NCBI GenBank assembly: GCA_003557085.1 | Contig: PWPR01000175.1 | Coordinates: 1-30,381, forward strand | Source: Clostridia bacterium | Lineage (GTDB): Bacteria; Bacillota; UBA994; PWPR01 | Length of the DNA: 30,381 nucleotides | Direction of reading: 5' to 3' | Part shown: in pieces, positions 16,927 through 24,807 of the stretch | Layout of the letters: each line of letters starts with the position of its first letter | Numbering within the stretch: position 1 is the stretch's first letter | The notes under the pieces: model-generated | The model's database searches: none | Told to the model about the DNA's origin: nothing | The model's input: only the letters and a program-made list of their open reading frames with translations | Position numbers and translations under genes: made by a program

Positions 16927-17508
16927 TTGAATGGAGCAAATAAAAGAGAAGTTGCAGGCACAATAAAAAGTCTGCTAACAGTTTCTTTTTACTTGGTAAT
17001 GTTTTTACTGGTAATCTTAACTTTAGCAACTGGTTATATTGTCTTATTTAATAATGAAGTTTTAATGGAGACTGAAGAAACAAATTTAATTGTTCAAAGT
17101 ATGGGCTTAGAGGTAGAGTTTGAGACTGAAATTGTCAAACCTATAGAGACACTATCATTCCTATTTACAGTAGTATCTTTGGCCCCGCTACTAATTTTAG
17201 GAGCATTTGCAATATTTAACTTGAAGAAAATCTTTGATCATCTAGTCAACGATAGTTTCTTCTCAATTGAAAATTCCGAGCTAATTAAGAAAACGGGTAT
17301 TTTTACGATTTTAATTAGTATTATTCAAACTATTGCGCAAACTTACTTTGCAAGAAGTTTGGTTGATGCTATTAATACTACTAATGTTCAAATTAGAACA
17401 CAAATTGAGTTTGATATGACTGTTATTTTCTTAGGAGTTATACTTATAGTTTTAGCAGAGTCCTTTAAGCTGGGTGTCCAAGTTAAAGAAGAGAAGTTAA
17501 TTAGTTGA
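16927..17508 (+). CDS. DUF2975 family membrane protein
   Basis: 193 residues with four hydrophobic helices (about 16-40, 75-98, 118-138, 160-180) and a central motif KIFDHLVNDSFFSIENSELIKKTG, the pattern of DUF2975 proteins. These are small multi-pass proteins nearly always encoded beside a small Cro/CI-type regulator, as here. The start is TTG, with AGGAGG 8 nt upstream; the nearby ATG is out of frame. The function of the family is not known. A role in modulating the partner regulator or in stress or sporulation-type switching is speculation. Confidence 0.8.
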   Translation: MNGANKREVAGTIKSLLTVSFYLVMFLLVILTLATGYIVLFNNEVLMETEETNLIVQSMGLEVEFETEIVKPIETLSFLFTVVSLAPLLILGAFAIFNLKKIFDHLVNDSFFSIENSELIKKTGIFTILISIIQTIAQTYFARSLVDAINTTNVQIRTQIEFDMTVIFLGVILIVLAESFKLGVQVKEEKLIS

Positions 17509-17524
17509 GAAATTAGGAGTAATT

Positions 17525-17731
17525 ATGAGCATCAAAATTAAAATAGACGAACATTTAATTAAAAATAAAATAAGCTTAACAGAATTATCCGTAGAGATTG
17601 GCATTACTATTACAAATCTCTCTATTTTAAAGAATAACAAAGCTAAAGCAATTCGCTTTACAACTCTTGAGTCAATTTGCAAAGCATTAGGCTGTCAACC
17701 TGGAGATATCTTAGAGTACATAGATGACTAG
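17525..17731 (+). CDS. Small Cro/CI (XRE, YozG-like) transcriptional regulator
   Basis: A 68-residue stand-alone helix-turn-helix protein: KIDEHLIKNKISLTELSVEIGITITNLSILKNNKAKAIRFTTLESICKALGCQPGDILEY. The HTH lies at about 18-40 and the ending CKALGCQPGDILEY is typical of the YozG/Cro-CI type paired with DUF2975 proteins. It is 16 bp downstream of the membrane gene. As the only DNA-binding protein of the operon it is the natural candidate for the twin palindromes at 16843-16878. Its stop touches the ribosome binding site region of the next gene. Confidence 0.9.
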   Translation: MSIKIKIDEHLIKNKISLTELSVEIGITITNLSILKNNKAKAIRFTTLESICKALGCQPGDILEYIDD

Positions 17732-17742
17732 TGGAGGGCTTT

Positions 17743-17964
17743 ATGGAAAATTATAGAGAAGTAATTATATTGTTTTTTATTAGTTTATCTTTATTTGTTT
17801 TGTCAAAACTACCTCATCTTTACACACAATCTCTTAACTCGCTTTTTAAGCCTCTTGGATTAAGTGAAAATTTTCTTAATGGATTTGCAAGTGCTTTAGT
17901 TAGCATAACCTCAATTTTGGCACTTGTACTAGCTCTTGCTGCTTTAGCTTTTATATTACATTGA
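17743..17964 (+). CDS. Small two-helix membrane protein
   Basis: 73 residues from the ATG at 17743, which has GGAGGG 4 nt upstream; a GTG at 17731 is in frame but lies within the ribosome binding site. Hydrophobic helices lie at about 7-22 and 47-70, separated by a polar loop (SLFKPLGLSENFLNG). I do not recognise a family. It is the third gene of the DUF2975 operon, directly behind the regulator, and is followed by the terminator at 18003-18028. Confidence 0.65.
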   Translation: MENYREVIILFFISLSLFVLSKLPHLYTQSLNSLFKPLGLSENFLNGFASALVSITSILALVLALAALAFILH

Positions 17965-18002
17965 TTATTCAATCATTTATAGTTTTTTAAATCTCACAAA
18001 GA

Positions 18003-18028
18003 AAGCTACCTTAAGTTTAAGGTAGCTT
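18003..18028. terminator. Bidirectional terminator between convergent operons
   Basis: An 11-bp stem, AAGCTACCTTA (18003-18013) with TAAGGTAGCTT (18018-18028), loop AGTT, then ATTTTATC on the plus strand. On the minus strand it lies just after, and overlaps, the stop of the ThiF-like gene, with a TTTC tail. Confidence 0.8.
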
Positions 18029-18716
18029 ATTTTATCTGGAGTGGGATTTTCTGTACATCCCCAACTAATAAATCTATGTATAAAACTTCCTTTCTTATTA
18101 ACTCTCCTTTACCTAATAAGACTTTAGTTGCCTCAGAAACCTGTATCGATGCTATTAAGGCAGGTGTGTAAGAGGGGTTTCCCAAACGCTTTTCTTCTCC
18201 ATGGCTTCTATCTCCTTTATAAAGATAATTTAATGAGTCATCTCCAGGTAGTATCGTGCAAACCTGACCATACCAACCTGCAATAGCGCCATGAATTAAT
18301 GGTATTTTAAGTTTTTTAACAAATTTTTGAATCATTTTTCTAGTTTTAATATTGTCTAATGCATCAATAACTAGGTCGTGCTCTTTCACAATTTCAAGAG
18401 CATTCTCTTCTGTAATAAATTTGGTGATAGCATTTACAGTTACTTCACTATTTACTAAAGCTATTCTATTTTTTGCCTCGCTTGCTTTTTGCTCTCCTAG
18501 ATTGCTCTCTAGAGATATCAGTTGTCTATTCAAGTTTGTTTGGTCAAAACTATCTCCATCCACAACGGTTATATATCCTATTCCAAGTCTAGCTAATAAC
18601 TCCACTACATAGCCGCCTAAACCTCCACACCCTATTACACACACCTTTGAGTTTTCCAGTACACGCTGCTCTTCCTCAGATATCATACTTCTGTTCTTTA
18701 AGTATCTGTCTTTCAT
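18027..18716 (-). CDS. ThiF/MoeB/HesA-family E1-like adenylyltransferase
   Basis: 229 residues. Nucleotide-binding GCGGLGG at 30-35, VVDGDSFDQTNLNRQ at 51-65 with the Arg finger, the conserved Lys of LGEQKASEA and VIDALDN are the E1/ThiF core. In MoeB/ThiF it adenylates the C-terminal Gly of a MoaD/ThiS partner. The Cys-x-x-Cys zinc pairs of MoeB are absent (LNYLYKGD stands where a CYRC-type motif would be), so it is the short HesA-like form. Its ATG overlaps the stop of the MoaD-like gene, and it sits downstream of AOR, so it is most probably a dedicated sulfur-carrier activator for the pyranopterin cofactor of that enzyme. Confidence 0.85.
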   Translation of the reverse strand: MKDRYLKNRSMISEEEQRVLENSKVCVIGCGGLGGYVVELLARLGIGYITVVDGDSFDQTNLNRQLISLESNLGEQKASEAKNRIALVNSEVTVNAITKFITEENALEIVKEHDLVIDALDNIKTRKMIQKFVKKLKIPLIHGAIAGWYGQVCTILPGDDSLNYLYKGDRSHGEEKRLGNPSYTPALIASIQVSEATKVLLGKGELIRKEVLYIDLLVGDVQKIPLQIK

Positions 18717-18940
18717 TATCCTCCCCCTACTGGAGGAAAAATTGAAACAACATCTCCATCTTTTAACAAATATTCTAAATTTGCATCCCTTCCGTTTACA
18801 TAAAGAATTGAAGCTTCATCTTCACTTATCCCATAATGATCTAAAATATCTTTTGTTGTTACTGGGTTTTCAGACTTATATGTTGTTATTTTTCCTCTTC
18901 CTTCTCTTAATGTTGCAAAAAACTTAACTGTAATTTCCAA
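18716..18940 (-). CDS. MoaD/ThiS-like sulfur carrier protein
   Basis: 74 residues with a ubiquitin-like pattern: VKFFATLREGRGK at the start, ILYVNGRDANLEYLLKDGDVVSIFPP and the C-terminal PPVGGG. The C-terminal di-Gly is where the partner E1 would adenylate and sulfur would be attached as thiocarboxylate. The PP(V)xGG end and the AT-LREGRG opening fit MoaD better than ThiS. Its position between the AOR gene and the ThiF-like gene supports a role in molybdopterin/tungstopterin dithiolene formation. GGTGGTGATG precedes the start. Confidence 0.85.
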   Translation of the reverse strand: MEITVKFFATLREGRGKITTYKSENPVTTKDILDHYGISEDEASILYVNGRDANLEYLLKDGDVVSIFPPVGGG

Positions 18941-18965
18941 ATCATCACCACCTTTTGCAAAGAAA

Positions 18966-18985
18966 AGGGCTTAATTAAAAGCCCT
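18966..18985 (-). terminator. Hairpin terminator between AOR and the MoaD-like gene
   Basis: AGGGCTT (18966-18972) pairs with AAGCCCT (18979-18985), loop AATTAA. On the minus strand it is followed by TTTTCTTT. It lies within the apparent operon and could reduce expression of the two small genes relative to AOR. Confidence 0.6.
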
Positions 18986-18991
18986 CATCAT

Positions 18992-20782
18992 TTATATGCC
19001 TAGCTCCTTTTTCTTCTCTTCAGTTGGGATACCTTCTTTTGTCCACCCTCTTATTTCATAGTACTCAGGTAGCATCTCAGATAATCTTGTAACATGCCCT
19101 TTTGAAGGCCCTTCAGATATTCCTTCCTCTAATAATCTCTTAGGCAGTGTATCTTGAGAAGGGTCAACTCCTGCTTCTAAATTAAACAATCTCTCAAGAT
19201 TCCATATTCTTTCTCCTGCTAACAAAATGTCTTCTGCTGTCCAGTCTGTTCCTAAGACTTTATTAATTACTTTTGCATATTCATCTGCTCCCATTGCAAA
19301 AGATGTAAATAAACATAATCCTGTCGAGTCTATTAGAGCTGTTAAGTCTTGGAAAATCTTAGACCAAGTAGCTTTTCCTTCTATGGCAAGCCTATCGATT
19401 TTCTCTGGTTCACCTAAAATTTCAGGCGAAATCAAGTATCCTCTAACATGACACCCGCCTCTATTAGATGTAGCATATTGCAAACCTTGACCTTGTATGC
19501 CTCTTGGGTCATAAGCTGGTAACTCTAACTTCTTTACAGACATTGAAAGCTCTGGCACCCCATAACTATCAGCTAGTCTATAAGAACCTTCTGCCAATTT
19601 GTCACCAAAACCTTCTCTATTACCCATGCGTTTCGTCCACTCAACTACTGCTTCTGAATTGCCAAATTCTAGCGGAATACCGTTTGCATCTTCTTCTTTT
19701 ATGTAACCACGTTGGTAGAGTTCCATTGCGGCTGCAAGTGTTGCTCCTGCAGAAATTGTATCTAATCCTAGTTCATTACACCAATAGTTAGCTTTAATTA
19801 TAGATGGCAGGTCTCCTACTCCACAATCTGCGCTAAAAGCCCAAATTGTCTCATACTCAGGTCCGCCACCTTCAATATCATCTACTTTGGTATACCTTCC
19901 ACAAGCAATAGGACATCTATAACATGGGTCTTTCTTCACTAAATATTTTTCAGCTAATGTTTCTCCACTGACTTCTTCAGCATCAGCAAATTGTGATAGC
20001 TGGAAGTTATTGGTAGGAAAAACACCGGTTTCGTTTATAATATTCACTAATACTGCAGTACCATATGCTGGCAAGCCTTCTCCAGTAACCCCATTTTCTC
20101 TAATTCTTTTGAGCATTTCAAAATGTGCTTCTTTTAACCCATCTTCATCGGCAACTTTAACTTTTTGAGTACCTCTGACAGAAATCGCTTTAAGATTTTT
20201 TGAACCCATTACAGCACCTACACCAGATCTTCCAGCTGCTCTTGATACATCATTCATTACTGCAGCAATTTTTGAAAGTTTTTCACCAGCTGGTCCTATT
20301 GCTAAGACTCTAGATTTTTCTGGTGTCTCTTTTTCAAGAATCTTAGTTGTCTCTGAAACTACTTTACCCCATAAATGTGCTGCATCCCTTATTTCTACTT
20401 TATCATCTTCAATCATAATGTAGCACGGCTTATCTGCTTTACCCTCAACAATTATCATATCGTATCCAGCAAACTTAAGCTCAGGTGCCCAATAACCTCC
20501 TGAGTTAGAAGATGCAATTGTATCAGATAATGGAGATTTCGTAACAACCATATATCTTGCTGTGGTCACAGTCGGAGTACCTGTCAATGGTCCTGTTACA
20601 AATAAGATTTTGTTTTCTTCTGATAATGCATCAACTTGTGGAGAAACTTCATCATAGAAGATTTTTGTACCTAATCCTCTTCCACCAATAAACTTCTTCG
20701 CTAATTTTTCATCGAGAGTTTCTGTTTTAACTTCCTTTGTTGATAAGTCTACGCGCAAAATTTTACCTGCATAACCAAACAT
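18992..20782 (-). CDS. aor: Aldehyde:ferredoxin oxidoreductase (tungsten-type)
   Basis: 596 residues from ATG 20782, which has AAAGGAGG 6 nt upstream. Oxidises aldehydes to carboxylates with ferredoxin as acceptor, using a bis-pyranopterin tungsten (or Mo) cofactor and one [4Fe-4S] cluster. N-terminal AOR domain begins YAGKILRVDLSTKEV with IGGRGLGTKI, and TKSPLSDTIASSNSGGYWAPELKFAGYD. Cluster ligands are Cys287, Cys290, Cys294 (CYRCPIAC) and Cys490 in DSTGLC; pterin-binding SRAAGRSGVGAVMGSKNLKAI and YDPRGIQGQGL are intact. Length is typical. It is the first gene of a unit with MoaD-like and ThiF-like genes and is preceded by a Moco/Tuco-type riboswitch (20838-20900) and promoter near 20967. 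The preferred aldehyde is not known. Confidence 0.93.
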   Translation of the reverse strand: MFGYAGKILRVDLSTKEVKTETLDEKLAKKFIGGRGLGTKIFYDEVSPQVDALSEENKILFVTGPLTGTPTVTTARYMVVTKSPLSDTIASSNSGGYWAPELKFAGYDMIIVEGKADKPCYIMIEDDKVEIRDAAHLWGKVVSETTKILEKETPEKSRVLAIGPAGEKLSKIAAVMNDVSRAAGRSGVGAVMGSKNLKAISVRGTQKVKVADEDGLKEAHFEMLKRIRENGVTGEGLPAYGTAVLVNIINETGVFPTNNFQLSQFADAEEVSGETLAEKYLVKKDPCYRCPIACGRYTKVDDIEGGGPEYETIWAFSADCGVGDLPSIIKANYWCNELGLDTISAGATLAAAMELYQRGYIKEEDANGIPLEFGNSEAVVEWTKRMGNREGFGDKLAEGSYRLADSYGVPELSMSVKKLELPAYDPRGIQGQGLQYATSNRGGCHVRGYLISPEILGEPEKIDRLAIEGKATWSKIFQDLTALIDSTGLCLFTSFAMGADEYAKVINKVLGTDWTAEDILLAGERIWNLERLFNLEAGVDPSQDTLPKRLLEEGISEGPSKGHVTRLSEMLPEYYEIRGWTKEGIPTEEKKKELGI

Positions 20783-20837
20783 CATAAACCTCCTTTGTTT
20801 AATAACTCGCAAAGCATAAGCTCAAACTGGAATCACA

Positions 20838-20900
20838 AACTTAACCCTTTCCAAGTCACGGGAGGCATGACAGTTTCCTGCTATACCCAGCGGTTAAGAA
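20838..20900 (-). promoter_or_regulatory. Moco/Tuco-type riboswitch (compact form)
   Basis: In the AOR leader, read on the minus strand: closing stem CTTAACC (20898-20892) with GGTTAAG (20846-20840). Inside is the stretch CTGGGTA, a small CAG-GAAA-CTG tetraloop hairpin and the highly conserved core GCCTCCCGTGACTTGGAAAGG, which matches the 3' core of the Moco RNA motif of E. coli moaA (GCCUCCCGU...UGGAAAGG). The element is short, with no room for the P3 arm; forms lacking P3 are linked to tungsten cofactor genes. Position before a tungsten-type AOR agrees. Its CCUCC could pair with the AGGAGG of the gene, suggesting translational control (inference). Not confirmed by a covariance model. Confidence 0.8.
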
Positions 20901-20963
20901 TCATCACTATTATTAGCTTTAGATATCTTAACTCGGATTACTAAAAAATGATTCCTCACGAAC

Positions 20964-20972
20964 ATTATACCA
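20964..20972 (-). promoter_or_regulatory. Extended -10 promoter of the AOR transcript
   Basis: On the minus strand TGGTATAAT with a weak TTTCAG 17 bp upstream. A start near 20957 gives a leader of about 175 nt containing the riboswitch. Confidence 0.6.
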
Positions 20973-21055
20973 CTTTAATGCGTTATCTGAAAAGAGCGCT
21001 GTTGTTTTTAACTTCTTAAATTTTCCTCTAGTGACAATAAAATATTGCTCCTCTA

Positions 21056-21084
21056 TTGCATTTTCTTGATAAAAGTCACATAAT
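21056..21084 (+). promoter_or_regulatory. Promoter of the acetyltransferase pair
   Basis: TTGCAT (21056-21061), a 17-bp spacer and CATAAT (21079-21084). It shows that the TTG at 21056 is not a translation start. Confidence 0.55.
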
Positions 21085-21112
21085 ATTAAAAAACACTTTT
21101 TTGAGGTTGATT

Positions 21113-21547
21113 ATGATAAAATTAGAAGAAGTAACTAAGAAGAACTATTTAAATTGCCTTAGTCTTAAGCTATCTAAAGAACAGCAAGGTCTGATTGCTA
21201 GCAATGCCTTTTCACTAGCTCAAGCGAAGTTTCACCCAGAATGTAGTCCTTATGCCATCTACAAGGATAGCAAAATGGTTGGGTTTTTGATGCATTGTAT
21301 TGATGAAGATGATAATAATCACTGGATTTGGAGACTAATGATTGATACTAACCATCAAGGAAAAGGTTACGCTTATCAAGCTATGATGATGATTATTGAT
21401 AAGATAAAAGAAGACAAAACAAGAGATAGAATTCTAATAAGTTTTGTGCCAGGAAACAAGGCAGCTGAAGCACTTTATAAAAAATTAGGATTTGTCCATA
21501 CTGGAAGATATATTGATGATGAAAAAATTATGCAATTGAAGTATTAA
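21113..21547 (+). CDS. GNAT acetyltransferase, spermidine/diamine acetyltransferase-like
   Basis: 144 residues from ATG 21113, preceded by GAGG 6 nt upstream. The acetyl-CoA site is WRLMIDTNHQGKGYAYQAMMMII (motif A, QGKGYA) and the C-terminal motif B is NKAAEALYKKLGFVHTG. The N-terminal part, with LKLSKEQQGLIASNAFSLAQA and FHPECSPYAIYKDSKMVGFLMH, resembles BltD/PaiA polyamine N-acetyltransferases, so a polyamine or small amine substrate is a reasonable guess, not shown. It is followed 11 bp later by a second GNAT gene and divergent from AOR. Confidence 0.8.
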   Translation: MIKLEEVTKKNYLNCLSLKLSKEQQGLIASNAFSLAQAKFHPECSPYAIYKDSKMVGFLMHCIDEDDNNHWIWRLMIDTNHQGKGYAYQAMMMIIDKIKEDKTRDRILISFVPGNKAAEALYKKLGFVHTGRYIDDEKIMQLKY

Positions 21548-21558
21548 GGAAGGATTTT

Positions 21559-21972
21559 ATGGACTATATTATTAGAAACAAAAAAAAAATTAAAAAAGAA
21601 GATGTTATCTCTCTTTATAAAAATGTTGGTTGGAACAAGTATGTGGAAGATATTGATAAGATGATGAGAGCATTTAACAACTCTTTATTAATCCTTAGCG
21701 CATGGAATGAAAATGAACTGCTTGGCTTAGTTCGTGTTGTTGGTGATGGTGAAACCATTCTTTATATACAAGATCTTTTAGTAAAGAAAAATGCTAAGAG
21801 GAAAGGAATAGCTACTGCTTTAGTAAATCAAGCAATAGAAGCCTTTCCTAGTGTAAGACAAAAAGTTCTTATAACTGATGACAATCCTGAATCAGTAGGG
21901 TTTTATAAAAGAATAGGATTCAAAGATTCAATTGAGTTGAATATTAAAGCTTTCGTAAAGTTTGAAATCTAA
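21559..21972 (+). CDS. GNAT family N-acetyltransferase
   Basis: 137 residues, standard single GNAT domain: DVISLYKNVGWNKYVED at the start, LLGLVRVVGDGETILYIQDLLV as strand beta 4, KNAKRKGIATALV as the acyl-CoA pyrophosphate loop, and DNPESVGFYKRIGFKDS as the terminal motif. GGAAGGA lies 8 nt before the ATG. Likely cotranscribed with the preceding GNAT gene. Acceptor unknown. Confidence 0.85.
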   Translation: MDYIIRNKKKIKKEDVISLYKNVGWNKYVEDIDKMMRAFNNSLLILSAWNENELLGLVRVVGDGETILYIQDLLVKKNAKRKGIATALVNQAIEAFPSVRQKVLITDDNPESVGFYKRIGFKDSIELNIKAFVKFEI

Positions 21973-22078
21973 CCAATGCTAACAAAAGGTTTATCTTAAA
22001 TCTCAGGTTTTTGGTGTTTTAATCACTTGTTAGACTTGTCATTGTAAAAGCGCTACTTATTATTTTTCTATTTCAAAT

Positions 22079-22106
22079 ATGAAAACTAGCCAAGGCTAGT
22101 TTTCAT
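22079..22106 (-). terminator. Terminator hairpin of the GH18 gene
   Basis: ATGAAAACTAGCC / GGCTAGTTTTCAT (22079-22106) closed by a short CAAG-type loop; the T run on the minus strand is partly within the stem. It lies 38 bp after the stop. Confidence 0.5.
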
Positions 22107-22143
22107 AGTGAATATAATTGTATATCCTAAGAGCAACTGCTTA

Positions 22144-23622
22144 TCATCTAACTTCCTCTAACACTTCGTATATAAACGTAGGAACTGTGCCAATCCGCCA
22201 TAAAGAAAGACCTTCTAGATCATACTCCTTAACAATTTCTATCTTTCTTAAGATACTTTCTCTATTCTCCATAAAAACAATATTTTGATTGCCGTTTTCA
22301 TAGAACTCTAGATAGCTAACAGCATATTCTGGATGCCATTTTATAGTATAGCCTTTTTCTTCTGCTAAGAAGTATACAGAGTCTAGGTATGGATGAGTGA
22401 TTAACCATTCTCCTTGTATTGCTTCCTCATGAGGATCTGTTTGCAACTCTAAACCTGCAGTATTATTGACATCTTGATACCGAACAGCTGGCAAACGAAC
22501 TCCCAAAGACAGTTTATTGCCAACTGTTTGCTCAACTATTATCTTGACGCCTTCTCTTACTTTTTGAATAGGTGCTGTTGCACTTGGGGTATTTCTATCA
22601 TGATAATCATATGCCATGATTATTAGTTTGTCTGAGTATTGACTAAGTCCTTGATAATTATATCCTTGATAAGCACTATTACCTGGTGGTACAGTTACAA
22701 TTAACTCAAGTCCTTCTCCAAGAATCTCTCTTAAGTCAGCAACAAATTTTAAATAAGTCTCTCTAATCTCTTCTAATCTACTTTCATTACTTGTCAAACC
22801 TAGCCCTTCAATATCTAGATTTACCCCAACATATCCTTCTTTTACTACTTCTTCCTTAATACTCGCTAACAACTTATTTCTTATCGTTTCGTCTGCTAAG
22901 CTTGTAGTTAAGCTTCCATCTTCTTCACCAAAAACCATCATATAAGCATTCTTATTATATTCATTAATTGCAAATATAACATCTTGATGGCCTACTGGTT
23001 TATAAAACCCGTGTTTACCACTTGAACTTACTAATTGACCATTCAATAACTCGTACCAGCCTAAATGGATATTATCATAGTCTATAATTCTTGGATGGTC
23101 GCCAATGTTTGGATAGCTGTCACCAAAGAGCTCCTCCCAACTTGACCTTCCTTGATAACCTAAGGCATAAAACCCATCAACTTTCATATCCATATTCATC
23201 TCATACTCTCTTCTTATATTAATAACATAATTAGAATAAGTCACTTCTAAACCGAAGGCCTCACTAAAGTCTCTCAATGGTATCAGCGCCCTACCTTCGA
23301 TTATCTTAGGTGCTACTAGCATATTATGTGGCTCATTATTAATGTAGGCAGTTGTTTGACCAACAGTCATTTCTACTTTTTCTTGACCTCGCATGCCTAC
23401 AATCTCTCTAGTCTCAGCGATATAGTCAACACTAACTCCTATGCTTTGGGCTAAAATACGGAAAGGAACCATAGTTCTACCAGAATCTATAACTGGAGAT
23501 ATATCACTAAACTCTATTAACATATCATTATAGAATACTTTTACCTCTTGTAAACAATCACCAGCGTTGATAGAGAGTGTCATAATAAGCACCAATGTTA
23601 TTGTAAATATTCCTTTTTTCAT
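22144..23622 (-). CDS. Secreted GH18-type glycosidase with copper-amine-oxidase-like N-terminal domain
   Basis: 492 residues from ATG 23622; an ATG two codons upstream overlaps the preceding stop (ATGA) but has its AGGAG directly adjacent. Signal peptide about 1-22. Residues about 28-138 are the copper amine oxidase N-domain type: VDSGRTMVPFRILAQSIG-like and GRALIPLRDFSEAFGLEV halves, used in clostridial cell-wall-associated proteins and not catalytic. Residues 145-490 form a GH18 barrel: GYVGVNLDIE holds catalytic Glu272 of DxxDxDxE in a relaxed form (first two Asp replaced), IIMAYDYHD is the beta 6 motif, and LEGLSLWRIGT the beta 8 Trp. YaaH/SleL-like cortex or peptidoglycan glycosidase action is likely. 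Confidence 0.85.
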   Translation of the reverse strand: MKKGIFTITLVLIMTLSINAGDCLQEVKVFYNDMLIEFSDISPVIDSGRTMVPFRILAQSIGVSVDYIAETREIVGMRGQEKVEMTVGQTTAYINNEPHNMLVAPKIIEGRALIPLRDFSEAFGLEVTYSNYVINIRREYEMNMDMKVDGFYALGYQGRSSWEELFGDSYPNIGDHPRIIDYDNIHLGWYELLNGQLVSSSGKHGFYKPVGHQDVIFAINEYNKNAYMMVFGEEDGSLTTSLADETIRNKLLASIKEEVVKEGYVGVNLDIEGLGLTSNESRLEEIRETYLKFVADLREILGEGLELIVTVPPGNSAYQGYNYQGLSQYSDKLIIMAYDYHDRNTPSATAPIQKVREGVKIIVEQTVGNKLSLGVRLPAVRYQDVNNTAGLELQTDPHEEAIQGEWLITHPYLDSVYFLAEEKGYTIKWHPEYAVSYLEFYENGNQNIVFMENRESILRKIEIVKEYDLEGLSLWRIGTVPTFIYEVLEEVR

Positions 23623-23624
23623 TA

Positions 23625-24659
23625 TCATTCTCCTAACCCAACTTCATCGACATCAATTTTTATAATATATTTTGCAATTTGCTCATCAAGAATTGTTTCT
23701 ACTGAATAATAAAAGTCTGAATGAGTACTTATTTCTATTAAGATTGACTCCCTGTCTATACTTACATTTTCCATCATAGCACCAAAAGGATAGCTTTCTC
23801 TCAATAGCTCGCTATTTTCTATTGGTTTACTTGTTTCTTTAAAATCAACTCTTTCTATAATCCCTTCATCTTGTATAAAAGAAGCCCAGGCATTTTCCTC
23901 AAAGATAACACCAAAAATTCTAATACTTAAAGTGTTTTCATTTTTTTCTGTTATAGTAAATGGGATTCTATGTCCTCCAGTTAGAATTTGTCCTTTTGGA
24001 ACCACTAGCTTTAGTAATATCTCTTTATGATCAATATTTACGTCTACAAGCTCATGTTTCCATGAAAAAGGTGCTCCAAAAACTGCATCTCTTCTTACAT
24101 AAAGCTCTTTATACTTCAAGTTCCCACTATTCAAATCATAATTAATAATATATGGGAATTGATAATTACCAGTATCATCTCCACCCTTGGCATAGAAAAT
24201 TAAACTAGAATTTTCTTGTCTTTGAAACCTGGCATTCTCAATAATCCCAACTATAGTTTCAATATTATCAAGTTTGGGATCATATATTGAGTAAATGAAG
24301 TCCCTTGCCCAAGTTACCTCTAGCAAAATCTTATCCTCTAAATAAAACTTATTGCTTAAAGACATATTAGGATATTCCATGCTTACTTTTGCTTCTAAGG
24401 TCTCAAAATTGTTTATTTTCAGATTTCTTTTATTATAACTATCATATAGATAGTTTCTATCATTAATATGCCATTTCAGGTAATCCTTTAAGTTGTCATT
24501 TCTTAGCTCATTAGGCAAAAGTGTTCTTGTAAGTCTGACGTCATGGTTAGGTTTCTTGTAAGCTGTTTCTTTACTAAGTTGAGGATCTAAAATCATCGCG
24601 ACTAAAATTAAAATAACTATTATAATTACTAAACCTGTAAGTTGATGTTTTTTCGTCAC
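23625..24659 (-). CDS. Membrane-anchored extracellular protein of unknown function
   Basis: About 344 residues. The start is uncertain: GTG 24659 gives MTKKHQ followed by one strong hydrophobic helix, an ideal signal anchor; a second GTG at 24668 is in frame. The residue content is rich in charged and beta-favouring segments (DDTGNYQFPYIINYDLNSGNLKYKELYV, YSIYDPKLDN), which suggest an extracytoplasmic propeller- or beta-sandwich-like domain. No catalytic motif recognised. It overlaps the GH18 gene by 3-4 bp, so the two are translationally coupled and probably act together at the envelope. Confidence 0.7.
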   Translation of the reverse strand: MTKKHQLTGLVIIIVILILVAMILDPQLSKETAYKKPNHDVRLTRTLLPNELRNDNLKDYLKWHINDRNYLYDSYNKRNLKINNFETLEAKVSMEYPNMSLSNKFYLEDKILLEVTWARDFIYSIYDPKLDNIETIVGIIENARFQRQENSSLIFYAKGGDDTGNYQFPYIINYDLNSGNLKYKELYVRRDAVFGAPFSWKHELVDVNIDHKEILLKLVVPKGQILTGGHRIPFTITEKNENTLSIRIFGVIFEENAWASFIQDEGIIERVDFKETSKPIENSELLRESYPFGAMMENVSIDRESILIEISTHSDFYYSVETILDEQIAKYIIKIDVDEVGLGE

Positions 24660-24757
24660 TATATTCACTCTCTCTTATTAACTATATGCATTTTACATCA
24701 TTAAATAGAAAATATCCAATGATATCTCATCCGATGCTTAATAGCCTATACTTACTT

Positions 24758-24793
24758 TAGAAGGCAGCTGCCTAAATAATAAGCTGCCTTCTA
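24758..24793 (-). terminator. Strong inverted repeat, probable end of the sigma/anti-sigma operon
   Basis: A 12-bp perfect stem, TAGAAGGCAGCT (24758-24769) and AGCTGCCTTCTA (24782-24793), with a 12-nt loop, 14 bp after the anti-sigma stop. It lacks a clear T run on the minus strand (AAAGTAAG), so termination may be weak. Confidence 0.5.
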
Positions 24794-24807
24794 ATATTAC
24801 TAATCTT

